In this document: in pieces, positions 11,213 to 24,315 of the stretch
Layout of the letters: each line of letters opens with the position of its first letter
Numbering within the stretch: position 1 is the stretch's first letter
Assembly: GCF_009730915.1 (NCBI RefSeq)
Contig: NC_052477.1
Location: forward strand, 25,500,578 to 25,564,577
Source of the DNA: Dioscorea cayenensis subsp. rotundata
Lineage: Eukaryota > Streptophyta > Magnoliopsida > Dioscoreales > Dioscoreaceae
Reading direction: 5' to 3'
DNA: 64,000 nucleotides
Notes under the pieces: generated by a model
What the model saw: only the letters and a program-made list of their open reading frames with translations
Database searches by the model: none
Told to the model about the DNA's origin: nothing
Translations under genes and position numbers: made by a program

Positions 11213-14200
11213 ATGATCCATAGTGAATCTAGGGTTTTGGAGAAGTTATTTGTTTCTATGGATTCTAGGGTTTCTGATTCATCCGAGGCGTCTCGTCATC
11301 TTGATTTCAAGAAAGGGGATTTGGTATGGGCCAAGGCATTCCCTTACAGATGGTGGCCGGGGTCTATTACTCGGATCATCAGCTCTTCGGCTTTGGTATC
11401 GTTCTTCGGGTGTGATAAAGCTCGGTGTTTTGATTTTCCGGAAATCCGTGGATTTGAAGAAGCTTACCCTTGGATTTCCAAGATGGTGTGTGTGAAATTG
11501 TCTGATGAGATTGGTCTTGCTCTTGAAGAGTTGAGCAGGAAATCAACTTTAGGAATGATTTGCTCTTGCCGGTCTTTGGATTTGAAGTTGAACCAGTGTG
11601 TAGAAGAGAAGAAGGGTTTTGAGCCGAAAGAAATTTTGGGCTTTTTGCTTGATGTGGCTATTGATGTGAGCTCTAGTGTCTGTAATTTGGCAACTGCTGT
11701 CAGATTGTCAGCGCAGCTTGTTGCCCACCGGCATTATGTTTCCTCATGTCGGCATGGTGAACTAAGTGGTGGGTTTGATCCTGATGGTGTTCTGGACTTC
11801 GTTCTTGGTGCAGCTGTTTCTTCAAGCAATGCTGCTGAGGAGATTCTTGATCTTACTGAGGCATTAAGACAGGTTAATGCATTTCGAAATTTTGTCTTAA
11901 TTCATCCGGATTGGACGTACCAACATAGTCTGGATCTTGAAGTTGATTCCCTTGGAAATGAATTTGATGGGCTTGAAGAGACATCAACCAGTGATATCTC
12001 TGAACTTTCCGAAGATAAAGCAAGTGATATTTGTGAAGGTATTCTTTGATGTTTAATTTTATATATATATTTTTTATTGGGAAGACCAATGCTGATAGTT
12101 TTTTTCTATTGCTATGTTTTACATGTGTATTCTTCTTTTAATTTGCTGGTCAAATTCTTTTAGTGCTGATAGTGAAGTGAGTGTGATATGTGTGATTTCT
12201 TTGTCAAATTTTACTATGTATTTTTATTAGAGAAAAAAAAACACCCCAAAGCAATTGTGCAAGGGCATGCTAATGTCTAAGAATATTGATCTTGGAAATA
12301 AAGTTTGGAGAACAATTGTTTAGTTTGATCAGTTACTAACCAAAAATTAAACAACTATGATTTTATTTAATTGAATTCAATAAATCTTAGTTAGATCAAA
12401 TAATTTTGATTGAAAATTATTAGACTACACAGGTCATGCTTGGCAACCTAGAACGAAAGCTACTTCAATGTACAAGATTTGCATCACATGTTGATGTTAT
12501 CATATATATGCATTAACCATATCTGATGGTTAACCACTAGTGCTTCTCATTAGCTCAACTATTTTGAATCATTTTCTTTGTTTTTTTCCTTGGCCCATAT
12601 TTGTCGCATTGGTTAACCTGCAACCAAAGAAAGCTACAAGTGGTCCACGTGTTCTGTTAAACTTTATAATTTTCTTGTGGATTCAGATTTTTTTTTTTAT
12701 TTAATTAAAACTAAATGAATTTGTCAAATTTTCCATTTACGTGTTTTATCGCAGCCATCTGAAGTAGGTTAAGATATCATGCCCTATCATGAAGTAATTA
12801 TGCATTCTGTTTCAAGTTCCAAGTTTTGACCATCATACTATTTCTTCTATATGTTGAGAGCTGAAGAATATGATAATCTTCGACATATGCATAACATACA
12901 CAAGGGATTTCACCTTTTATCAGATTTAAAAATAGCCTTTTCTTCATTAACGTATTGCAAGAATAAAAATTTCTGTTCCATTTTTCTTTTCAGGGTCTGA
13001 AAAAGAAATGCTATCATATTCATCCCCAGACTCAGCATGTGGTGTGAGTGGGCAAAAGGATGGTGACTTCTCATGGCCAATTTATGACAAGGATTTTATG
13101 GAAGTTCAGGAACAAGTGCCGGAAGGTCAGGAGATCTGTGTGCTAAACACAGTGGACTGTAGTGCCCTAGAACAGAGCGAAGATAATCAGTCTATGTTGG
13201 ATAATGAATCTGAGGTTGTTGAATTGTTTGGATCAGTGGTTTCTACATTTGAAAATAATGATTGGCTGACAAATAGTCAATCTGAAACAGTTGCTTCAAT
13301 TTGTGCATCAGTTCTTGATTTGAATGCAAATAATGAATCTCTGCTGGGACATCAATATGAAAAATTTGATGAACTCAGTAGATTTCTACCTGATCAGAGG
13401 AAAGATAATGGATGTGTGCTGGGGAAAATGCCTGAAACTTTTAGGAGCTCTGGTAGTTCAGCAGGGACTGATTTCTGTATGGAAGAAGTGAGTGTGGAAA
13501 ATTCAGAATTCAACAAAAATTCACCAGCGTCATATGCCAAGGAAATATCCTGTATAAATGCTGACCTCTCCCCAGAAAAAAATTCAGATGTCCAGACAGG
13601 CAGGATGCCTTTAATCGGTTCAAAAGGTGAACATGCAAAAGAACAACATGAAAATGCCACTGATGCTGGCCATAAGTCTCAATGTTTGATGCTGCTACCT
13701 CTTTCTTCAGATCATATCACTTTCCAAAAAAATCCCCCTTGTCTAGAAAGATTCCCTGCCTCCCTTGCTCACCAGTCTGATGGGCTTTCTTCTGATGGTA
13801 TGCTTACGTGCAGTGTTAAGTCTCATTCTTGTGATTACACCACTTTAACCATTAACTGTAAGATAGAAGATCAAGCTAACGTGACGGACACTATACCTGG
13901 ATCATCTGCTTTCATAGAAACTGAAACTCAAGGTGCCTTTGAAAGGATGAAATTTGATGAGTCCGTTTTTTCAGCTGACTCCTGTAAGTTGCAGAGGACC
14001 CTCTTCCCATGTGCAAAAGATATTGCAGAAGATAATTCTGTGACGGACAATCAGAGTTTTGCGAGCTTTAAAACTCCTTCTGGCAATGATAGATTTCAAA
14101 TTGATGAAAATGGTCCAACTTTGGATGGCGACACAAGTGTTGCCTTGAAACTTCATTCTGGAGATGTGATACCTAGCAGGAATATCACAAAAAGTGACAA

Positions 14201-15020
14201 GATGAAAGGTAGTTGTAGCTTTTCACCTGTTGTATCTAAAAGCATTCCTTGTCTAAACAAAGGCCTGGAACTACCTCAGTTTCCTAGGTTCTCTGATTGG
14301 CGCAGATATTATGTGTCCCCTTTGACATCTGATGTCTCAAAGCCTGTCAGTGGGGCTAAGAAGCCTTTTGTTGGCAATAGGCAAAACAGCTTTTCTAAAT
14401 CATTGCACATGAAATTTCCAAAGGATTTCAAGCTGCCTTCAGCAAAAGATTTGGAAAAGAAATTTGGACGATTTGGACCATTGGACCGTTCAAGAACCAA
14501 GATTTTCTTCTATACAGGTGCTGGCCAAGTGGTCTTTGTTCATATAGCCGATGCAAAAGCTGCATACAAGTATGTCACCAGGAAGAATATATTTGGAGGG
14601 GCTGATGTTCGTTTTTGGTTTGATAAATATGAGAAATTTAGGAAGGAACGCATAACTGAATGTTCTGCACCTACAATGGGATGCACATCTTCACATGCTA
14701 ATGCTGTGATGTCATCACCTATAGGAAGTGAATGTTCTGCACCTACAGTGGGACATATTTCTTCACATCCTAGTCCTGTAATATCATCACGTATTGGGAC
14801 TGAATGTTCTGCACCTACAACACAACATGCAACTTCACATCCCAGTCCTGTGATATCATCACCTATAGTTGGGAATTCCTTCTGGAAACCCATACCTGCC
14901 ATATCCACTGTAGGAAATTCATCACAAAATCTTAAGTCATGTCTTAAGAGACCCATCACACCTGAAGGAAGCGATAAAAAGAGAAAAGCTAAAGTGAGGT
15001 TTGTGATTGAGACTGGCTAA
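11213..15020 (+). CDS. PWWP domain-containing (PDP-like) chromatin protein
   Basis: Two exons, 11213-12038 and 12994-15020, join in phase (G|GG) to give 950 residues. The PWWP domain starts near residue 33: FKKGDLVWAKAFPYRWWPGSI, with RWWP replacing the canonical PWWP, followed by ALVSFFGCDKARCF. PWWP domains bind methylated histone tails and DNA; plant PDP proteins work with FVE/MSI-type partners and Polycomb complexes in the nucleus. The C-terminal block KSLHMKFPKDFKLPSAKDL...RFGPLDRSRTKIFF...AAYKYV is the RRM-like region seen in plant PWWP proteins. Between these lies a long, acidic, Ser-rich, probably disordered region. A basic end (KKRKAKVRF) could be a nuclear signal. The ATG at 11213 gives 15 residues before MDSRVSD at 11258, an equally likely start. 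A short upstream ATG at 11127 ends before a GTAAGC donor-like site and may be a 5' UTR exon. Confidence 0.9.
14658..14873 (+). repeat. Three tandem 72-nt coding repeats in the PWWP gene
   Basis: Three in-frame copies of a 24-residue unit beginning ECSAPT and containing SSH...PVISSPIG lie near the C-terminus. Copies 2 and 3 resemble each other more than copy 1. The unit is Ser/Pro-rich and probably disordered. No known domain is recognised. Confidence 0.85.
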
Positions 15021-17863
15021 TGCTTCATCTGCTGTTGTTATATGGAAGAAGGATAATGACTAGATGATATCATGTACAATCGGAGCAGATATCATTGACA
15101 TATTGTGGCCTTCTTGAATGGATCTAAGTGATCTTACTAATATCAAAGTTGTGAAGTTTTGAGCACTCTTCTTAATTTTTACATACAAGTAGGTTCATCA
15201 ATTTTTTTTTTTTAATATTGACACTTGTAATCCAGTGAAGCCAGGCTCTTCTATTAGTGGATGGTGACTGTCATAGGTGATATTTTTTGGTGGATGCATC
15301 ATCTTTTACATTCTTTTTGCATAGTTTGGTTAAACTAAGCATGTCTTCAGAGATCAGTTATGTTATTCCCAGTTGATTCCATGTTTTTTTCTTGTCAAGG
15401 TCAAAATACAATGAAGCTTCTCCAAATTGCTAGTCTAGTTGCTTAATATCTATTGTATATTGTAGATTGTGTTTCGACAGAAAGAGAAGTTAGCAGAAGA
15501 AAATATATCTACTGAAGTCATACTATGCAAAATTGAAGATGCATTTTAATACAAGATGGTTTAATGTTGAAGACATAGTGAACTAATGGAGCAATTACTC
15601 CACGAGCATTATAGTTAGTTTGTTGGTGTAAGGTGGAACATATTTGTCAAAAATGGTGAAGTAAATGATGAAGATAATGCTTCCTTAGTTATGCTTAAAA
15701 AACTATGTTTGCTTTAGAATCTAGTTTGATTGGACAAATCACAAATAGAAATCTCACTGGTTATTTTTTGATGGCTATGAAGCCAAGCTCAATTTTCTAT
15801 TGTCCTTTTCAATTCATAGCAGGAACAAAAATAGCAGCAGTTTCAATTTGTTTTGGGTTGTCACTCAATGTCATTACATGTAGTTGAAGTTGAATTAGAT
15901 GACCAACATTTTCAGGTCCTCGTTTGGTCCTCTTAGATCGTGTTTGGCACAATTCATTTATTATGGATTTTTTCCTTTAATCTGAGGAAAATATTTGAAC
16001 TTGCTTGCCAGGGGGCTCTATCATTTGAAGTTGTCGTGCTTTTCCTTGATTATTCATTTACTAGCTTATAGAGCCAATTTCTTACTGATGTTTGTCATTT
16101 ATGTTGCATAATATTAGAATAAATATGCGTTCTACCTTTCTATGCCATGGCAGGAATTACTATTGCATTGTGGAAATGCTCCAATTCATGATCTGTTGGT
16201 TACAGTGTGTTGTTATTGTTCTCAATTGTCTTATGTAGTTTCATGATTTCATCAATTTTCATATATCCTAAAGTTTGAAGGACATATTTTGCCTAAGGTA
16301 AGGAATATCTTGAAGGTGAAAAACTTCTATGTATGCACTTGGTGGCATAATTTTGTGGCCTCTAATTGGTATTTATTCTCTCTTATTTAATATGTGAGCC
16401 AATTATATCATTGCTATTGCTGTTTGTTTATATTGTTGGTTATTACAATGAACTACTCGTGGCATTTTAGGCTATAAGACGATGCTGCTATAGTATATTT
16501 CCAACTCTTTTAGATTTTTTTTATCTGGTCCTTAAATTGATGAAATTTTAGCCATATAGTGGCACTTGATAGGAATTATTTAGAAGGCTCGTATTGTAGA
16601 TCTGTGGATTATTTTTTTTATCAGGTGGTTTCCTTATTTCCATGAAAAAGATTGTCAGCTGTCTAGATAATAGCTTTCAATGTCGAAGGAACCTTTCCAA
16701 TTAACTATTCAGAATTTTTGTTTTGCTGAAAACTCCCAGGGAAGCACATGGACTACTATAAGATCAATATTACATTTGTCAATATTACATTTGTCTGTCT
16801 TTTGATCAAGAGCCAAATACACCATCTTTATTCACTGCAAGAAATAAAGAGCCAGTGCATGTAACTTCCAAATTGACAATCTGAAATGTGGACACTGTAT
16901 TTTCTCCATTGGTGCAATTTCTGCAGTACATCTCATTAATGAAATATAGCAAAGAAACTTGAAATATTGTAGCAATTGAATTGTGGACTCTATATGTTAT
17001 TATTCTACAAACAATGATCTATCCATTAGTTGATGAGTCTTAGGATTCTGCCGAAAAAAAGTTTATATCTGTCCAATTTACTGCTTTCCAAGTACTTTTC
17101 ATGTCACTGCTCATTGCTGCATGGAAACCTCATTCCTCTTTCTAATTTGTAATTTAGCAATGGAAATAATGGAGGGACCTTTATATACACTGATAATGCA
17201 ATTAAAGTTTCCAGAGGAATGCAATTATGTTATCTTCTCTGGTGCTCCTTTTTGTTCAATCATGCTGCATTATTTGAATTTCTTCTTAAAAGCAGGCAGC
17301 TCATCTATGTGAAGAATCTGCAAGGCCTCTCAGGCAACAATGGCAGTTGACATGGTGGTGCTGCTCAAGCTCAAGCTACTTGCCGCTGCTGGTGGTCATC
17401 CGCATTGCCATCTTCATGTCGCGCTCCTCTGGTTCTTTCTGCTCAAGCTTCCTCTTGCAACACGCATGCGGGGGTCTTACACTGACATGATCTTTTCAAT
17501 GAGGCTTTTCTTCTTCAGGCTTAACAGAGTTTTGTTTCCCGATACTCCGGGGAGGAATGGCCGGAGATGGCAGAGGGCCCTTCGGTTGTTCCAGGAGAGG
17601 GTGGCGGAAGATGGGCGATACTCGCCAAATACTCAGTCTAATGAGGATAGCTTGCATGCTTTCTCAATGTTGGCTCTCTGAACTACTTGTTAAAAATTAA
17701 AGTTGTGATGCGCGTCAAGCATGAGGTCTGCATGTTTCCTTCCTGTCAAATATTGAATGGAGTCTTTCTTCTTCTATTTCCTGCCATTGACAATGCGAAT
17801 GTAGAATGTATGAAATTAGTAAATCAAATGAGCCAAAAGTTAGTGCTAAGTGATTTTTATTAT

Positions 17864-17894
<31 letters not shown>

Positions 17895-18155
17895 GTGGTT
17901 GTGTGTGTTACATTGGACTCTCTGGTGATGTCAGTTGCTATCAAGGAATAAATTCAGTGAGTTTGGCATACATAAATTAATTTGAAAACTTAAAAACATC
18001 TCAGGCCCGAATCAATGTTCTTAATTTGTTTGACCATAGTTTAGTTATTATTATTATTATTATTATTATTAATTTAATGTACACATATATTTATAGAAGA
18101 ACAGAGCGCATCAGTGGCTAGAGACAACAAGGAGCCGCGGTAGGCCTAGACTAAA

Positions 18156-18186
<31 letters not shown>

Positions 18187-18990
18187 TAAATAATATAACT
18201 AAAATAAGCATAGCAAAATACAACTCTCAATCACAAATGGAGCCCTTATCTAAATCAGAGAGGAATGAAATACAATTCTTTGTGAACTAGATTGTTTTAT
18301 ATCACTATCCCATTAAAATTAATTAAAACATGAACAGTTGTGCATTGTAATTGTTGTTCCATGAGTCTTCTCATGAAGAAAACAGTAACAGAGAAATACA
18401 TAGCATGCACGCACGTAAGAAAGATATTATACCTTTCTCTTGTTCCCGAGTTCGTTTGATTTTTTTTTTTAGCCCAACAGATAAGCCTCCATTGTCTTCT
18501 TTATTTGTTCACCTTCTTCGAACTTTTTGTGTTCTCACTCTGGTTCATCCTCCCTCCCTCTTTCTTCTCAAAACTCTATCTCCCTTCTTCTGCTCCCCTA
18601 TCTGTCTCCTTCTCTTTTCTCCCAATTTTCTTGTTCCACTGTATCCTCTAACTTCCCATATGTTGGGAGATAATTTCAATTCAAAATTTTTTATTTTAAT
18701 TTTAAATTATTTTTTTAATTCAAATTTCAACCTCATTTTCTCTCTTTTTTTTTAAATTTATTTTAAATCAATATATATATATATTCCTTTTTAATTATTT
18801 TTCATATTACTTTATTTTTGACTTTCTAGTCCTATTTGGAATAGGATAAAAGGGTAATTAAAAACTCCTTTCTTATTTATTTCTTCCCCCTCTCCTACTT
18901 TTATTCAAATCCTTCTCCTACTCTTTTATTCAAAGTAAAAGATAGGACTTATTATTATAAATTCCTAATAGAATTAGGAATTAAGAATTC
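15021..18990. other. Long non-coding stretch between the PWWP gene and the RNase H gene
   Basis: The first few hundred bases are the likely 3' UTR of the PWWP gene. The rest is AT-rich, with short unconvincing frames. 17340-17681 is an open frame of 113 codons, less AT-rich than its surroundings, with a basic, RRW-containing end and no family I know. There are trinucleotide tracts: TTA units at about 18045-18071 and AAT units at about 18157-18183. 18430-18660 is strongly pyrimidine-rich. Confidence 0.5.
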
Positions 18991-18998
18991 TATATAAA
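18991..18998 (+). promoter_or_regulatory. Candidate TATA box of the RNase H gene
   Basis: TATATAAA lies 318 bp before the ATG at 19309 and is followed by an ordinary leader-like sequence. Position and motif fit a plant core promoter, but the transcription start is not shown. Confidence 0.35.
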
Positions 18999-19308
18999 CA
19001 TTGTGATACTACAAATATTAAATTCTTCAAAGGTTTTAGAATGATGAAATTCGCAATGGTCTATATATTTTTAACCCAACCCTCTAAAAATGTTGATATG
19101 AAATCCAAATACGCGTAAATAATGTTCGACTCCTTGTCCATTATCACATGCTATTTCTCATAGAGTTATAATTCTTCTCCTCCTCCTTCAAATCCTCTTC
19201 ATTTACAGACAGAAGAGGTTTGGGAAGCTTTCTTTAATCTTTCAAAGAAAGAATTGAGAACCTCTTACACACTTTCACTAAGCCCACTAGTGTTTCAACC
19301 ATTAATTG

Positions 19309-20504
19309 ATGGCGTTATTAGAAGGTAAATCTCAGTTTAGTTTATTTCCATGAATTTTGGCAACATTATATATATATGTGTGTGTGTGTGTTTTATGGTG
19401 ATGCATGCTTTGTGTTATTACAGTAACTCCACACTTAAACAACTGGATTTCAGCTAATCAAGGGGACGCTCCATGGTTTGAAGAGGTGGAATTTGGAAAG
19501 GATTATGCTAGCCATATCAACAAGGTAAATATCATGAAAACCTAATAAAACTCTGATTACTGCTAATTATGAATTTGTTTAAAGTAATCTTACATTAACC
19601 AAAGATATAACATTGATAATTAGGAGACAGATTATTTGATTACAAAATAGTAGCATGATTTTCTACCTAATTAGACCTGCATCACACACTAAGAAGAAGA
19701 AAATCAAAGACAATATATAAATAATTTTTTAGGGATATAGAAACATTATACGGTGAATCAAATTACTTGAAGCATCATAACATAGCATGAATCAAGTTTG
19801 GATGTATTTTTTTGAAATTCTCAAAAGAAATCCTAGATCAGCTATATAATATATAAGAACAGTATTTTTTTTTTTTTTCAATTCTTTCAAACTATATATC
19901 AAAATTAATCCTTTTATCGCTTTGCATGCAGGATGAGGGACCTGTCTATGAACTACACAGATTTATATGGGTAAAACCAAGCTCACCTTACATCAAAATT
20001 AACAGTGATGCATCCATCTCTACCAGAGGTGTTGGCTGTGGGTACATTATGCGCGACGAAGAAGGTTGCGTTATTTTTGGCGAAGCAGTTAACTATAATG
20101 AATTGAAAACGGTGGTAGAAGCAGAACTTGTTGCAATTTATTTGGCATGCTTGAAAGCCCAAGATTTTGGCATTAAATTTGTGTGGTTGGAATCTGATTC
20201 ACTTGTAGCCGTGAATTTAATTAACAATGTACATGGAACAACACCAGGGGAGTACAAAAGTATTTTGAATCAGATTTATATTGTTTTAGCATCTTTTGAA
20301 GGATGGACTGTCACTCATGTATGGAGAGAAGCAAATGGAGTTGCAGATACTTTGGCGAAAATGGGAGGCGCAGGGAATGAATTTATTTTCACAACTGATG
20401 ATGTGCCTGCTAATATCTTAAGCCTTGTTGTTGATGATGCATCAGGGAAATTGTATACTAGAGTTAAAACTCAGAGAAAGTTACCAAAACATCATGTTTA
20501 TTGA
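19309..20504 (+). CDS. RNase H-like (RVT_3 type) domain protein, probable retroelement-derived host gene
   Basis: Three exons with clean phases: 19309-19324 (16 nt), 19424-19524 and 19932-20504, total 229 residues. Exon 3 holds a plant RNase H-like fold. Its four acidic positions are in place: INSDAS (D), VVEAELVAIYLA (E), WLESDSLVAV (D) and VWREANGVADTLAKMG (D), so hydrolysis of RNA in RNA-DNA hybrids is possible in principle. The same fold ends the ORF2 of plant LINEs and also occurs in many free-standing plant genes of unknown role. Here it has introns and a short N-terminus (NNWISANQGDAPWFEEVEFG) not typical of a LINE. No reverse transcriptase, poly(A) tail or target-site duplication is seen nearby. 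A domesticated gene is the best reading. The small first exon is inferred from splice sites and phase only. Confidence 0.72.
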
Positions 20505-21522
20505 ACTAATTTTGAAAATAAAAAAAATCATTTAGTGAGTTAATCAATAGTTTATCTATTTCTTATTAATTATTCAAATTATGAAAAATAAATACAAAAT
20601 TTGCATGATATTAATTATTGATTGATTTGAAGTGGTGTGTGATTTGTGATGGGGTTGAATGCGTGAATAAAATTTTTATTCCAAGAATTAATAATTTAGA
20701 TTTAATTTATTCCATCTACCACTATGTTTTTAGAAACTTAGTTTACGAATTATGTTAATGAGAATCATTAAGCTAATATAGTATTCACTTACAATATACT
20801 CGAACTATTTGTTGAACTTTTATTTAACTCCAATAGAGTTTCATATTATTATTTTGATTTTTTGATGAATTTTCATAAAATATCTCGTTATATAAAAGAC
20901 GTTAAAATATTTCTTAAAGCACCATCATTTATATATTAAAATAATAGAAAAAGACCACTAAACACTAATGAATTTCCACTGCTTTAAAAAAATATATATG
21001 TTTCAATTTTTTCTAAACACCCTGCAGTAAAAGAAATGCTTCTATTACATTATTGTCTCACAATATACTAGAGAGATATGGATACCGATTTAAAAAATCT
21101 AGGATTATATACACAAGCAAATTAAAAATTAAAAAAAAAATTCCACTACATTCCTTCAGCTTTTACTTCATGCCTTGGATGGGATCAAAACTGCAAAACT
21201 GGCAAACAGATAAAACCAAAGTTAGATTAATTCCTTTCTAAAAGAAAAAAGACACATGCATTAAAAATTAATTCTTTCTAATAAAAAAAAAATCATGAAT
21301 TCCAAAACACACACACAAACACAAAACCACACACATAAAACAAGGAATAACAACAAACAAAACCCCAACAAATGCGCACAAAACCAAGAACCTCATACCT
21401 CTAAATTCAGAGCTTCTGCTCAATTCCCAGATCTTTCTCTCTGAAAAGTCAAGAAGTTAATGAAGATGTATTTTTACTATTAAGATCATGTGTCTATGTA
21501 TGGTCATGAGGTTACATTGTTC
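20505..21522. other. AT-rich intergenic stretch
   Basis: The 3' flank of the RNase H gene, then low-complexity AT-rich DNA. A run of CA-rich sequence lies at about 21300-21345. The only open frame, 21053-21241, is low-complexity. Nothing functional recognised. Confidence 0.5.
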
Positions 21523-21802
21523 TTAATAGTATATTTTTACTATTAACTTGCCAATAAACCTAGGAGCTGGCAGAGAAGGACCTGTCCCTGAAACAGCAGT
21601 AGTTCGCAGAGATGGCATGTCAAACTGACCAGTTCATACTCCATGTAGAAAATGGCAATGAAACCATTGCCAATGTAGCAGCAACATGAAAAAATAAATA
21701 TTCACTGAATTCACAAAAAGAGTATCATAGGACAGTTATTTTACCAGCCTTTGCTATATTCTCAGCTTTGACTGTCTCCATAACAAATGGTTGCCTGTTA
21801 CC
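21523..21802 (-). CDS. Last two exons of an unidentified minus-strand gene
   Basis: Two segments look like true exons. 21745-21802 is flanked by an AG acceptor and a GT donor and reads GNRQPFVMETVKAENIAKA. 21523-21587 follows in phase (G|GG) and reads GTGPSLPAPRFIG and a short tail to a stop. Their phases agree across a 157-bp intron, which would be unlikely by chance. Other possible exons further upstream on the same strand are 22209-22282 (reads VIWVCQKYAGLSTD..., with AG and GT borders) and an open stretch near 21905-21990 containing VFFVPLEVELTFEAFNGRNE. I do not recognise the family, and the start is unknown. Confidence 0.4.
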
Positions 21803-24315
21803 CTGAGACATCATGAGAAGTATGCCAAGTGTCAAGCGGTTCTCACAGTTAATATAAAAGTTATATCACATACACTGCTGGTTGTGGGAGTGATCTCTAA
21901 ATGTTATCTACTAAACTGAACATTTCCCTTCCACGCTCATTCCTGCCATTGAAAGCTTCAAATGTAAGCTCAACTTCCAGAGGTACAAAGAAAACGGCAG
22001 GCAAACATTATATTTCTCCACAATAAAAAAGAGCCTTGTAGAAACATCCAATCAACACCAAAACAAAAGCATGTTGCTCTTAATTGTTTCTACTAACTGA
22101 ATTGGTCAATGGTGGCTCTTTAAATTTGTTGTTTATTTAAGATAAAAATGAAGATAATAATAAATATTACATTAACGCTATGAATTAAACCTCCATCATA
22201 CACCAATACTACCTGATAGTAATATATTGTGGTTGTTGTGTCAGTGCTTAGTCCTGCATACTTTTGGCACACCCATATAACCTACAACCAAATCCTGCAT
22301 TTTTGAGCAAGATGATATGTAAAAGATACTGAGAATCAGAACTGGCAGCAATTAGGAATTGAGCTAACTTTTGATTCATATGAGCAATAGAAGAAAAGAT
22401 TACAAAAAGCACTATAGTCTACTGTTCCGTAACTAGCGTTATAAACACTTTGTATGAACATCTCTTCAGTTTAAGTCATGGATGAAATATCACACAGGAG
22501 ATTTTTTCTTTTTCTTTTGGCCACCTTTTTTTTAGTGATGCGTAGAACTTGATAGCTGGCATGGCAAAAGAAATAAACCAAAGTTCGCACTACAAGCTCA
22601 ATCAACGTACAAGGCAAAAGAACAGCACAAAAACCAATGTTTTTTTTTTTTTCTTTTTGACAAACTATATTATGAAGTATAAAAACACAGTAAAAAATTT
22701 TAAACTTTGGCATCAAAACAACTTTCCAATATGTGCTCCTGGGTATCAAACTCTCCTTCTTCTTCTCCTTCTTCAGACAACAGAATAAAATCAAGATTGC
22801 ACTGCTGAACTACTGAAAGACCTGAAATGAGCCAATGACATTTTAATCATTCATTATTGGGCTGGGATGGCTCTTAGCAAGCAGGCAAGCAAGTGAATAT
22901 TTAAACATATCGTGTTTGGTAAATTTTTGTTTTTGTTTTTTCTTTTCTAGAATTCTACAAATATTATCCTGTCACTGATGAATACTTATTTGCCTATTTT
23001 TATAATTTCATCAAACACACTTTCCACTCGATTAAAAAACACATAAAAACATTGGAATAGAAAAGTAGACTTTTAACTCCAAGAATACGCTAAGATACTT
23101 TAATGAATGAAATAACAAAAGAATTAGTAACAATAATAACTAGGTTATGAAACTCCAAAACTAAGCGTGAAAAAGAAGAAGAATAATAAAATAAAAATAA
23201 AAAACAAAGAATCAACATGCTAGCAAAGAGCCACATAACATATCCCATTCACAATGGAGCCTGCCCTAAACCAATATGCATTAGAGAATACATATGAACC
23301 ATTTATCTTGGAACTCCAAAAAAATACGATAAGATACTTTAATAAATTGAAATAAAGAAGAACACTCACAGATCCATGACTCTCCCATCCAAGCAACCAA
23401 CCCCAACCCACTTGCAAAGGTTCTCACCACCACCTCCACCCCATCCGAGAAAACGCACCATAGGGGGTCCAACTCCATCCTTTCTCTAAACCTCACCGTG
23501 TGATCCCTGCAAAGCCAATCATCACCACCATCAACACCAAATCCAACCTCAAAAAAATATACACAGAACTCATATAGAATACAAAAACTAGAATAAGTTA
23601 TCACAAATAAAAAGTTAATATAAGCGAGAAAATATGGTGACTTCAAAGAATCAGGACAATGCTCGGGCATGACATTACCTATGCTAAATATGATTTCTTA
23701 TACATATATACATAAAGTAGAAGATGAGTAGGTTATTATCACAAATATGCATCCAAATTCATATAGAGTCCAGCTTAATTTCAAATTCAACCATTTTGAA
23801 CAAGAATTGTAGAAAATTTTTTTTTCAGAAAAAGCAATTTATAGAAGCACATTTAGTTGGCAAAGATAAGAATCAATACCAGCATTCCAACAATAATCTC
23901 CCAAGCAAAACAACTAAAATATAAGAAATATCCTATGTAGAAACACAAAGTCAATATCGAACCTTCAGTACTAATTTTATCACATCCAATTAAATTAAAA
24001 ATAAACAAAAATTCAAACAAAATAAATATTTACATCAAACAATCATTAGATCTCAATCAGAAAAAAAAAAATCATATAAAAAACAAACAAAATTCAAATA
24101 TCAAAACAATATATATATATACATTATACAGAGTGTGTGTGTTCCTATAAATATATATATATATATATATTAAACAATTTAAAATTCTCAAATAGAAAGG
24201 CATGGAAAATTCCAGCTGTGGAAAATTGGAAAATTATAGCTAGAAATTTACCACAAAATTGGGGTTTTGTGATTGATCTTCAAAGTTTGCTGGATTTGAT
24301 CAATGGCCGGCCTGA
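21803..24315. other. Probable intronic or intergenic DNA with scattered exon-like pieces
   Basis: Apart from the pieces mentioned for 21523-21802, a minus-strand open stretch at about 23330-23500 follows an AG acceptor (reads HTVRFRERMELDPLWCVF...). It is not recognised and may be chance. TA dinucleotide runs lie at 24110-24170. The rest is AT-rich. Confidence 0.4.

Noticed and set aside
17340-17681. 113-codon frame with less AT-rich composition
   Set aside because: No recognisable domain, no clear splice or promoter context; mentioned only in the intergenic entry.
18351-18755. 134-codon frame in pyrimidine-rich DNA
   Set aside because: The protein is low-complexity (Leu/Phe/Ser from CT repeats), as expected from composition.
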